Shown here: positions 11,120 through 23,047 of the stretch, one piece after another
Layout: every line of letters starts with the position of its first letter
How positions within the stretch are numbered: the first letter of the stretch is position 1
Origin: Scenedesmus sp. ARA3
Lineage: Eukaryota; Chlorophyta; Chlorophyceae; Sphaeropleales; Scenedesmaceae
Direction of reading: 5' to 3'
Length of the DNA: 49,985 bases
Assembly: GCA_004335835.1 (NCBI GenBank)
Contig: RWJK01001642.1
Span: 7,313-57,297, forward strand
Position numbers and translations under genes: made by a program
The notes under the pieces: generated by a model
Seen by the model: only the letters and a program-made list of their open reading frames with translations
What the model was told of the DNA's origin: nothing
Databases searched by the model: none

Positions 11120-12441
11120 CTGCTGCTGCTGCCGCTGCTGCTGCTGCTGCTGCTGCTGAGATCAGCAGCTGTGTAGATCACTGCCTAGTGCTGTTGCTGC
11201 AAGCATAGCAGAGTGGGAAAAGGTCAGTATGCAGCAGCTTGCACCTGATCGTGCGTATGCTGCATGTACCACGTTCGGCTAAACCAGACGCGACATTGCT
11301 CCGACACAGGGCAGCAGCCAGCACACTTCTAGGTTCAGTTGTAGCAGGTGGTGTGCTGGTGGCAGTGCCCTGCTGCTTGCAGTGCCAGTGTCTTGTTGGA
11401 GCCATGAGCAGCAGTCAGCGTACATACAATATGTTACCACGTAATCGATGCGGTTCCTATTGCTTCCTCTCACGTTTTTCTGCTTAGCCACGGCACTTCC
11501 GGCCAAGCATTGTCGCCAGCAACCCAGAGGCCTGATCCCAACGTCGTCTCCGATTAAGTCAATCTATTGCAAAAAATATGATGGCGAGATACTCAGCTGC
11601 GGGCGTTGACTTCGAATTGTTGCGTGTCCAACAAGCCAGCACACCTCTTTGATCCGTTTGTATGCTTGACGCAGCTCGCTCAAAACACAACCAGTTGTTT
11701 GTTCGTCCTGCTTGAGAGATCTTGTGTGTGTTGCTCGCATGCAGGCGCTGTCATGTCACTCAGTAGGCCCTGTGTCCCAGCAGGCCCTTTTGTTGATTCT
11801 TTCACAACAAAAACATGTCAACAGACGTGATGGCTGACCGCAGCACGTTCCAATCATCGAGTGTCGCAACCTGTCGGCATATGGCGCTGAGCACCAACAT
11901 AGCCATGCAGCAGACAAGCGCTGCAGCCATGATGTGCTGAGGTGGCATGCGGCTGTGCCATCATTTTAGGTGTAAGACACAATTGCATGACGTGTCAACC
12001 ACAACAAGTGACTTGTTACCCACAGCAAGAAGCGCTATCAGCTGGCAGCCTCAGAACAGCAATGTCCAGAGTTCTGCAGCACTGCTGGCAGGCTAAGCAA
12101 GCGCCTTCGTGAAACGAAGGCCGCTCACGTGCAAGCAGACCGCCGATACAAACTACCATGCTATTGTAACACAATGTGTGTTACAAAGGCCAGATATACG
12201 TCCTGAAAATGTGCTCAAGTGCAGGACGCTTGTCACATCACGAGCCACAACCAGCAGCCAACTCCGACGCTGACACTTGGACTTCCAAGCATTTCTGAAC
12301 TCCTGCACAGTCCCGCAACCCTTGCGTCGTACCCACTCAACTTACTATGTACATCTTCATCTGGCTAAAACCCTTGCACTTCACGTTTGTAATACACTCG
12401 AACTTCCTATTCCACCTGCAGCGAACCCCACCCGGGTGGCT
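11120..12441. other. Gap: SGT1 promoter side and 3' UTR of the giant Treslin-like gene
   Basis: No convincing gene. 11120-11160 is a CTG-rich probable 5' UTR of the SGT1-like gene. Two short perfect hairpins sit at 12104-12120 (7-bp stem) and 12164-12186 (10-bp stem). The latter contains the minus-strand TGTAA that probably ends the giant gene. Confidence 0.5.
12164..12186. terminator. Palindromic hairpin with TGTAA on both strands
   Basis: TTGTAACACA, a 3-base loop ATG, then TGTGTTACAA: a perfect 10-bp inverted repeat. The minus-strand TGTAA (12185-12181) lies about 260 bases beyond the stop of the giant gene and is its likely poly(A) signal. The + strand TGTAA has no identified gene to serve. 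Confidence 0.5.
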
Positions 12442-13221
12442 TCAAGGGTGTGAGGCTTGCTGCTGGCTGCTGCGCCGCCTGCTGCCCTTGCCGCTGCTCG
12501 TGCCATCAAGTGGCAAGGCGTCGGCGTGCCCCATACCCCACTCCAGCTGCAACAACACCCCACGCCAATTCTTTTCTTTCCCTCGCGGGGCGGAGCTGTT
12601 GGTGTTGCTGCTGCGCCTGCGCTGCGCCTGTTCTGTGTCACCCTCTGCGCCTGCATCGCCACTAGCTGCTGCTTCAGCAGCAGCAGGTGGTGTGGCTGCT
12701 GGCGTGGCTGCTGCTGCTGCTGCAGCGGCGGCTAGTGCTGTCGCAGCCTGCTGTGCGGCCACCCGCTGCGCTGGAGACCGCGCTGCTGGCGACAGCGGCG
12801 TCTGTTGTGATGCCAGACTTTGCTGCTCCTGCAGGGGTGTCTGCTGCTCTGCCGGAGTCAACTGCTGCTGCTGCAGCAGTGGCTGCGGCTCCTGCTCGGC
12901 TGGTGTGCCGCGTGTGCTGCGCCTGCGCTCGCTGGCAGGTGTGGATGCCACACCCTGCTGCTGGCCGCTGCTGCCGGCTGCATCCGGGGGTGAGCCAGCA
13001 GCAGCAGCATCAAAGAATTCCTGAGCCTTGTTCTGGGACTTCCGCCGCTGCTGCTTTGATTGCTTCTGCTGCTGATCTTGCTGCTGCTGCTGCTGCCTCA
13101 TGTACAGCTGCTGGGCTTTGAATCCTTTGTTACACCTTGCGCAGCCATACGGATTTTGTCTGCACTTTGAGCAGCCGTATGTCACCGAGCACGTGCTGCT
13201 GCCTGGGCCTGAGGCAGCCAC

Positions 13222-13255
<34 letters not shown>

Positions 13256-13827
13256 GGCTCAGCCTGCTGACTGGCCTTGCGCTTCTTGCCCCTGCTGCTG
13301 CTCTTGCCGCTGCTGCTGCTGCCCTTGGGCTGCTGCTCCTGTGTGGCATCTGCTGCTGCTGCTGCTGCATCGTCAGCATGCGCTACTGCCTCCACTCCAG
13401 CTGCATCGTCACAGCCGTCTGCTGCAGCATCCAGCGCAGCTGAACAGCCCAGCCCGCTGCCTGCAGGCATAGCTCCACGGCTCTGCTGCTGCTGCTGCTC
13501 CTGCTCTTGAGCCTCACCTGCTGCTGCCGCTGCTGCAGGTGTGCCGGCTGGTGGCGCTGCCTGCCTTGTTGTAGGCACCAGCGCTGGGTGTGCTCCGAGG
13601 GTCAAGTCCTCGTCAAAGTGTGCCAAGGCATCCGCAAACTTTGCAGGGCTGTTGCCAACCGCAGCACCACCTGCCCGCTGTGCAACCAGCAGTGAGCTGC
13701 CTGCAGGGTCAGCAGCAACAGCAGCAGCAGCAGCAGCATCTGCCCTTGCTGCTGTGCCAGCCGCAGCGTCGGGCTCATCACCAGCAGCATCCAGCATTGC
13801 CTCCTCACCAGGCTCACCAGCTGCTGC

Positions 13828-13864
<37 letters not shown>

Positions 13865-14164
13865 TCCAGTAGGCCAGGCTGCCCATCTGCTGCCTCAACA
13901 TCATCTGCAGCTGCATCATTCTCAGCTGCATCATCATTGTCTTCATAGTCTTCTGCTGGCAGCTGCTCCTCCTCCTGTGCATTTACATTCTCAAGCTCCT
14001 GATCCAGCAGCGGACTGGCAGGAATGGCCACCTGTCGCCGCGGCTGCCGCTGCTGCTGGCGCTTGCTGGCCTTCTTAGGCTGCTGCTGCTGCTTTGCGCT
14101 GCTGGCTGCGCTGCGTGGGCGCTTGCGCGGCCCAGGAGTGCTGCCTGCCGGCGCAACCTCAGGC

Positions 14165-14212
<48 letters not shown>

Positions 14213-14494
14213 GTGGGTGCCTGCAGTGTTGCATCTCCTGCAGCAGGGGTGGTGTCAGTGGCCTGCCCAGCGGGCCTGCTGCTGCGCCTGACCTGTGCGC
14301 TGCCCGGAGTGGTGGCAGCTAGGCTCAATACCTGCTGCTCCTGCTGCTGCTGCTGCTGCTGCTGGTGCCTGGTCGAGCGCCTGCTGCTGGCAGGTGTGTC
14401 TGCTGGCATCTGCCGCTGCTGCTGCTGCTGCTTTCCTGCGCCGCATGGTGTGTGCGCAGGTGCAAGGCTGGCAAACTGCTCTTCAGGCGCCTGA

Positions 14495-14538
<44 letters not shown>

Positions 14539-14715
14539 GGTGTCCTGCTCAACAGGTGCAGCGCCTGCAGCATCTGCATCCGCGGCAGCCACATCTGCTG
14601 CTGCTGCTGCTGCTGCCGGTGCGGCCTCCTCAGCTGCAACGGCACCTGCAGCATCTGCTGGCGCAGCTGCCAGCTCGCCTGGCATTGCAGCTGAAGCTGC
14701 TGCCGCCGCCGCCGC

Positions 14716-14749
<34 letters not shown>

Positions 14750-16187
14750 TCCATCTTGTGCTGCTGATACTCTAGCTCCCTTTGCCGCCCCTCGTTTGCA
14801 TACAGCTCTTCAAGCTCGTCCACGCCGGCATCTGTCACCATGCTGGCAGCCTCAGGATCCTGCTGCTGCTGTTGCTGCTGGTGGTCAGTGCCGGCGTCGA
14901 CTACTTCCTTGTAACACTTTGCGCAGCCATTCCGATTGCATCTGCACTTTGAGCAGCCGTACTTCTTCACCGGGCTCGGGCTGCTGCCTGGGCCTGAGGC
15001 AGCGCCCTGCTGCTGCTGCTGCTGCTGGTCAGCGCCGGCTGCAGCAGCAGCAGCTGCTGCTTCCTCAGGAGCCTGCTCTTGCGCCACTTGCTCTGACGGC
15101 GCAGCAGCGGCTGCTGCCCCGGCATCTGTTGCTGCTGTGGCATCATCTTCTGCTGCTGCAGCGGCATCATCATCTGCTGCTGACACATCATCTGCAGCTG
15201 CTGCCGCATCATCATATGCTGCTGCTGCTGCCGCATCATCATCTGCAGCTGCTGCCGCATCATCATCTGCTGCTGCTGCCGCAGCATCGTCTGCAGCTGC
15301 TGCTGCTGCCGCATCAGCATCATCTGCTGGTGCCGCATCGTCTGCAGCTGCTGCCACATCGTCTGCAGCTGCTGCCACACCATCTGCTGCTGCTGCTGCT
15401 GCCGCGTCATCTGCTGCCGCTGCCGCATCATCGTATGCTGTTGCTGCCGCATCATCGTCTGCAGCTGCAGCTGCTGCCGCATCAGCATCATCTGCTGGTG
15501 CCGCATCGTCTGCAGCTGCTGCCACATCGTCTGCAGCTGCTGCCACACCATCTGCTGCTGCTGCTGTCGCGTCATCTGCTGCCGCTGCCGCATCATCATC
15601 TGCTGCTGCTGCCACATCGTCAGCCTCCTCAGCAGCGCCTGCAGCTGCAGCAGCGCCTGCTGCTGCCGCAGCAATATCATCCTCATCTGCCACATCGCCA
15701 GCTGCTGCCACATCATCAGCCTGCTCAGCAGCACCTGCAGCTGCAGGCTCGCCACGCTGTGCTGCTGACTGTCGCCTGCCACTGTAGCGCCTTGCTGAGG
15801 CGGCAGCTGCCTGGCCCGCAGGTGCTTCGGGTGCTGCTGGAGTGCCAGCATCTGCTGCCACTTCACCCTGCTTCTGCCTCCTGCTGCTGCTCCTGACGGA
15901 GCCAGACAGGATGTCTGCTGCTGCAGCAGTAGATCCAATCTGCTTGGGCGTCACTGGCTTCTTCTTCAGTTGCGGCAGCTGCTGCTGCTGCTGCTGTGTA
16001 GGAGACTTGCCCTGGCCTGCTGTGCTGCGCGTCTGCCGCTGCTGCAGGCGTGCCTCCTCCTCTTCCTGAGCTATCTGCCTGCGCGTCTTCCTGGCTGGCT
16101 GCTCGTCTGCTGGCGCACCTACATCTGCTGCTGCTGCATCTGTTGTTGCAGCAGCAGCTGCCTTGGATGCGGATCTGGGCCGCTTTG

Positions 16188-16219
<32 letters not shown>

Positions 16220-17086
16220 GCATTGGGTGTGCCCTCAGCTGCCGCCCCCTCCTGCTCTTGCTGCTCTGGCTGGCATAGGTCCTGCGCCACCACTGCTGGC
16301 TGCTCTTCTGCTGTCAGTGAGGGCAGAGCTGTGGTTGCTGCTGCTGCTGCTGCTGCTGCTGCAAGCTTGGGTGACTTTGTTGCCGCTGCTGCAGACCTGG
16401 GTCTCTTTGGGGCTGCTGCTGCTGCTGCAGCCTTGCTGCTGCCTGCTGCTGCAGCGCTAGCTAGTGCTGGCGACTCCTCCTGTGCTGACTGCCTGCGCGT
16501 CCGGATGACAAACTGCTGCTCATCTGCGGGTGAAGCAGCAGGAGCTGCTGCTGCTGCTTCTGCTGCTGCTGCTGCTTTGGGCGTTTTCCCACCCGTTGCT
16601 GCCCTTGGCGTCTTGGCTGCTGTAGCTGGTCGCTTGGGTGTGGGGCCTGTGGCAGGCGCTGCTGCATCTGCCTGTGCTGCCTGGTGCCTGGTCCTGATGA
16701 CCAGCTCAGTGTTGGGCGTTGCTGCTGCTGCTGGCGATGCTGCCGCTGGCGCAGCGGCATTCGGCAACTCGGCAGCTGCCTGTGCAGCTGCAACTGCCGC
16801 AGCTTCAGCTGCGTCTGCTCCTGCTGGGCTGCTTGGGTTGCTGGTGGGAGCCTGCTTTGCCTTGGCTGCACCCTTCTTCTTGCTGCGGTTGCTGCCACCA
16901 GAAGCAGCAGCAGCAGCAGCAGCAGCAGCAGTTGCTGGTGGCTCTGGTTCGCCTGCCTCTGCTGCTGGGATCTCTGCAGCCATGGCATCAGCGGCTGCTG
17001 CTGCTGGCTCTGGAGCATCTTCAACAGCATCTGCTGGCAGCCCAGCAACCCTCCTGCTCCTGGACCTCAGCTGGGTGCTTGTTGGC

Positions 17087-17118
<32 letters not shown>

Positions 17119-17526
17119 GCTGGCCAGCTGCTGCTTGCTGTGCCTCGTGGCAGGCCTGCTGCTGCCAGGAGTCTCAACTACAGCAGCACCAGCTGCTGCT
17201 GCTGCTGCTGCTGCTGCCTCGGGTGTTGCCTGGCCCTTCTTGCTCCTGGTGCTGCGAGTCGCCGGCGTCTCTGCTGCAGCTGCAGCTGCTGCTGGTAGTG
17301 GTGGCAGCCCATCAACAGCCTGCTGCCCAAACGGTGACCTGCCTGGTGGGCTGGCCATCAAGTCACCAGCTGCTGCTGCTGCTGCTGCTGCTGCTGGAGG
17401 TGTTGCATCAACCTCTGCCTCCTCTTCCTGCTGCTCCTGCTGCTGCTGCTGCTTGCCGCGGCCCTGCTTCCTGCCAGTGCGGCCCTTGGGGGCAGCTCCC
17501 TTGCGCTGCTTGCCGCCTGCCTGCTG

Positions 17527-17570
<44 letters not shown>

Positions 17571-18612
17571 CTGGCAAGGCAGCATCCGCATCCTCCATGT
17601 CCTCATCGCCTGCAGGTGCTGCGGCAACCTTAGACCGCAGATTGTCTGCCGCTGCTGCTGCTGCTGCTGGTGCCTGCTGTGCTGCTGCCCGCTCCTCCAG
17701 CTCAGCGGCAGGCGTCTCAGGCAGGGTGCCTGCTTCAGCAGCAGCAAGGCCAACGCTGGAGGGGGTGGCAGGCACAGTCATGCCTGGCAGCAGCAGCTGC
17801 TGCTGCTGCTGCGGGCTGGCTGCTGCATTTTCTTGTGCTTCACCAACAGCAGCAGCAGCCAGCTGATCAGCAGCAGCAGCCGCAGCGCTACCATCAACTG
17901 GCTTGCCAGCTGCTGCCGGTGTTGCTGCTGCTTCAGCAGCAGCAGGCGCCGTGGAGGCTGCGCCAAGCGCGCCAAAGTCGCACACCGTTGCCGCCCGTCT
18001 CTGTGGCTGCTTAGGGGGTGCGAGGAATGCGTTGAGCAAGCCAGGAACAGTGAACTGCCCCTGGGGTGCTGCTGCAGCTGCTGCAGCATGTGCCTGAAGG
18101 CCGCCGCCGCCAGCAGCAGCAGCAGCAGCAGCACTGCTGCCTCCACCAATGCCAAACTCAGTCAGCAACTCGGCTGCGTTCTGCTGCTGCTCTGCTGGCG
18201 CTGCTTGCACTGGCGGCGCAGGCTTTTTGCGGATGAAGGGATTGGCCGGCGCTGCTGCTGCTGCTGCTGCTGCTGCTGGGGCTGCTGCTGGGGCTGCTGC
18301 TGCTGGTTTGGCTGCGGTGCCATCAGCAGTTGCTGCGCCCTTAGCTGCTGCGGAAGTAACAGAGGGGCAGGCGGCAGGCACACACGATTGAGTGCAACAG
18401 AGTGGGCAGTCTGCAGGTGCAGGTGCAGCTTGCCGCACAGCCACAGCAAGACTTGCCATGCCTTGCACGAGCACTCAGCTCACAGCCGTGCAAAAGCGTG
18501 GCCTGCTAGCTGTGCCGGCGACCTGTTCCCTACACAGCACAAGCAGCTAGCACTGCACACCACAACCCACGGCACAGCGTTGTCAGCAGCAGCAACCACA
18601 CACTGCCAGCTC

Positions 18613-18649
<37 letters not shown>

Positions 18650-21600
18650 AACTGTCTCACCTGCTGCTCCAGCCTTCTTCTGACGCCGCAGCTCGAACAG
18701 GTACTGCTTGGATTGCTTGGAGTCCACGTCAGTCTCTTGTTTGTCTGCTGCCCGCTTGCTCTTGCCTGCTGCTGCGGCCTTGCCGCGCCCCAAGCCCCCA
18801 TCCAAGCGCGGCGCCTGCTTGCTGCTGGGCAGGCCCTTCATGCCTTTCAGCATCGGGTTGCGCTCTAGCCGGCGGCTGTGCCGCGCAGCAGCAGCAGCAG
18901 CGGCGGCGGGTGCTGTGCTGCCGCTGCAGGCGCGCTTGTTGGGAGGCGACGGCTGCCTGCAGAAGCAGGAGCGAACAGCAGCAGGCGGCATGCGGTTGGT
19001 TGTTGGCAGTGCAACACAAGCGCTGCGAGCGAAGATGCTGCATGAAATGCCGCGGACGAACGAAAATCAGCAGCGGCAGGCAAAGCCAATAGTGTGGCTG
19101 CGCGTGACACTTTTGCATGCGTACAGAAGGACTGCTCGGTCCTGCTGTGGCGCATTCTCACCCAGATTGCTGCAGCGTGCTGCTGTGCTGTGCTGTGCTG
19201 CCGTGCTGTTGATACTAAATAACAGAATCAAGATAAAACACGAAGAAACAAAAACAAAAAATACAAATAAATCAAATAAATAAATAGTGCCAGCACCCAC
19301 CTGTTCACACTGCCATCCTCATCGCTCGCTGCGCCAGCCTCACTGCCCCGCTTGCGCCCAGCCAGCCTCTGCTGCTGCTGCTGCTGCTGCTGGCGGCGCG
19401 CTGCCTCTTCTGCGCCAGACTCTCCGCTGCCCTCCTTCACGCCTACTAGCCCCGCAGCCGCAGCCGCCTTGCGCTCCTGCCTGCGCATTACTTTTTTGAG
19501 AGTTTCATCTATCGCGTGCTTGCGCTGCATCCACACGGAGCCCAGTCTAGCGGGTGCTGCCAGCATGTCCATGGTACAGAAGTCCTGCCATTCAGGCAGG
19601 CGTAAGGAGCCCTGCAGGTGCACCAGGAGGGAGGCACAGCAGCAGGGTGTTGAGCAGCAGCAGGGTGGTGGTGCGGAAGTCCTGCCAGTCAGGTGGGCAC
19701 AGCAAATCGTGTGGCGGACAGCAGAGCAGCAGCAGGGTCAGCAGGCAGGCATGGCCTAATCACCAACATCAGCAGCCTGCAGCACAGCATGCGGCGGATG
19801 AGCGGTCGAAGCTGTGCACATAGAGCAGCCACTGTCACACAACAAGGCACTACCAGGCCGCACCTCCTCGCGCTTGTGTGCAGCAGCCGCGCAGTACTTG
19901 CTCAGCAGCAGGCCCAGCCCGCCCAGCCAGCCATGCCGCTCCAGGCCAGGCAGCACCTCACGGGCCAGCCACTCCTCCGTGCTGCTGAAGACACCCAGCA
20001 GCTGCTGTGTGCCGGGGCGCTGCTGCTGCAGCAGAGTCATCAACGCCTGCTGCTCTTCGTCACCCTGCTGCTCTTCTTCCCCACCCTGCTGCCGTGCATG
20101 TGCATGTGCATCACCCTGCTTCTGCTGTTGCTGCTGCTGCTGCTGCTGCTTGAGTAGCCTCTCCACCTTGCCCTGCCAGTTGCCCTGCCCCATGGTCAGC
20201 AGCCTGGCAAAGCCGTCCACCCGCATTTCCAAAGGCACCCAGTGCAGCCGGGCCCCCAGGCGGGCTGAGTCATCAGCCAAATCTGGCGGCGGCTTCTGCT
20301 GCAGCGGGTGGTCTGGAGCAGATAGAAGGGCGGCAGCAAAACAGCGAAGAACAGCGCCGTCAGCACAAAAGTGGAGTGGTCGGGCAGGTGGCTTAGCAGA
20401 AGTCTGCGGCAGCGGCAGCAGCAGCAGCAGCAGCGGCACCAGGTAAGACGCGTGCTGAAGCGGTCTACACGCATTTCAAGCGACACCCAGTGCAGGCGGG
20501 CCCCCAGGCGGGCTGACTGTCAGCCAGATCTGGCGGCGACAGCTGCTGCAGCGGGTGGTCTGGCAAGAGAGCAGCGGCAGCGGCAAAGCACACGTCCAGC
20601 AAGAGCACACGTGCAGCAGTACAGAGCAGCGTCGTCAGCAGGGGACAAGTTTGGACGTACGCTTGCAGAGTAAGCACCACCATAGGAGTTGACAGCTGCT
20701 GTAAGGGAGGTGCAGCCAGATGCAAGCACCACAGGCACCGGCATGTCAAGAAGCACATGGTGATGACAACACACATCTGCTAGGTGGTGCCTGTCCATGG
20801 TGCATGCTGCAGGCATATGCTGGTGCCAGGTCAGCAACAGCTGCGCTTCGATGCACCCAGACTGAAGACATCCGCACACATACACACATACACGCTGTTC
20901 GAGGAGTGCAATACCAAAGCACTTTGCCAACAGCGTCACGCCCTAGGCTGCTGCTGTCCCGGGCTGCACTCACCGCCGTGTAGCACGCTGTGCATGCTGA
21001 ACAGCAGCCAGAACATGGGCGTCAGCACATGCAGCGGGAAGCGGGGCACGTCAGCGGCCACTGCCTTGAGGCCCTGCGCGGGCGCAACAAAGTCCTCGTA
21101 GCGCTGCAGCAAGCGGAGAGGCGACAACAGCAGCAGCAGGAGAAGAAGGGACAGCACAGTGTGAGGTGCATGCAGAGGCGCGCGGAGACAGCAACGTTGT
21201 TGTGCCAGATAAATGGCAGCCACGCTGAGCTGCGATTGTGTGCTGCTGCCTGCATGCTGTTCAAGCAACAAGCAACGTGTGCTGCCGGGAGCAAGAACAC
21301 AATAGACGCAAAACCAGGCATCCAACAAAGCCGCTGCCGCTGCTGCTGCTGCTGCCGCTGGTGCTGCTGCTGCCGCTGGTGCTGCTGCTGCCGCTGCTAC
21401 TGCTGCTGCTGCTGCTTACCGTGATCACCAGCAGGCTGTGCACGACACGTGCCCGCCTGGCGTCTGCTGCGTCCAGCGACAGAGCCTCCGCCTGCTCCTG
21501 CACTGCCCTCTCCTCAGCGTTCTTTGCAGCTGCAGCCTGCTCCTCCTCCTCTGCGCTGCTGGCTTGGTTGCCCAGCCTGAACTTGGTGTGCGCCAGCTGC

Positions 21601-23004
21601 TTCAGCGCGTCATCAGGCAGCCTGCAGAGCAGCAGCAGTTACAGCAGCTTTCAAGCTGAGTATAGTGCGTGGTTGGTGTGTGAGCATTGTTGCAGGCATG
21701 CGTGCCGACTGGAGTGTGGAGCGTGCACTGAGTCATGCTGTATAGGCCGCTTGAGGGGCATCAAGGTGGGGCATCAACATGTGACTGCTGTCAACTGCAC
21801 CTTGTTGAGACCGCTAAGTAGCAGCAGCAGCAGCAGCAGCAGGGGCCACCCACCTCTCCAGCTCGCCCTTGGCATACAGCACTGCCTCCTTGGCAGCAGC
21901 AGACATGCCGTACGGCCACTCGCGCCACTGCTGCTGCTGCGGGAAGCTCTGCATCACGGCGCGCGCAGCAGCGTCCGCCAAGCTGCAGTTGCGGAATAGC
22001 GTCAGGGCAGCGCACAAGGCATTACGCATTTGTTGTGAGTGTCGCGAACTGTAAGCCTACAACGGTGCACCTACAACGGTGCATGCATCACCCCAGAACT
22101 TCACCTAGGAAGTACCATGCCTGGGCAGTGCAGCTTAACGATGACTCCCACACATGTGTCACAATTCAAGCTGCTCCCACAACGCACATGGACATTGCAA
22201 CAAAAACAAGCAGCGCCTTCCTGTCAGCAACACACCCAACCCACCCACCCAACATGCAGCTGCTACCCCTCACCTGTGCAGCTCCTGCTCCAGCCTCGCC
22301 ACATCAGCCAAGCTCATCTCTGCATCATCCTGCGGCTGCTGCTGCTGCGGCCTGCCAGCCTGCAGCACTGCCAGCTGCTGCCGCACCGCTGCCACTGCCA
22401 CTTCAGCAGCCTCCCTGCCTTGCAAGTTCTCTTCTGCAAGGCAGCCGGCTGCCTCGCCCATGGCCGGCTCAGCAGCAGCAGCAGCCTTTTTCGCTGCACC
22501 ACGTTGATGCGGCGCTGCTGCTGCTGCTGCTGCCGCAGTCTCCTCGTTTGTGCCGGTGGCTGTCATTGGTGCGCTGCCCTGCAGGCCTGGGCTGCCACCC
22601 ATGCTGCAGCCTTCACCTCCCTCTGCTGCTGCTGCCGCCGCCTCAGCCTCTGTGTGATGTGGCAGCAGCAGCAGCCGCTGCTGCTGGTCCTGGTCCTGCT
22701 TCGCATCTGGGCTGGCAGTGTCGGCCAGCAGCCTGCCGCTGCTTGCTGTCATGCCACACTCCTGCGAGGCACCTCCTGCTGCTGCTGCCAGCCCCAGCCC
22801 ACCACCACCAGCAGCAGCAGCAGGGCCCATTCGAGAGCTTGTGCGTGCCCTTCCTGCTGCTGCAGCCTGGCCACCAGCGGCAGAGCCAGTCCTAGCAAGC
22901 CCTGTAGGGACCCCACTCGGCTTCTGCATCTGCTGCTGCTGACCGCCAATAACAGACCCGCTCCTGCGGACGCTGCCCCCTGCCCCGCCGAATCGGCTGC
23001 TATC

Positions 23005-23047
<43 letters not shown>

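Noticed and set aside
12104..12120. 7-bp hairpin CCTTCGT-GAA-ACGAAGG as a histone-type 3' stem-loop
   Set aside because: The stem and loop sequence do not match the histone mRNA consensus and no histone gene is adjacent.
12450..18449. Long + strand open frames opposite the 5.9-kb exon, up to 567 codons, rich in Leu, Ala and Cys
   Set aside because: They are the complementary reading of CAG-type repeats, which lacks stops in several frames. The minus-strand frame is continuous for 1,968 codons and joins in phase to twelve upstream exons.
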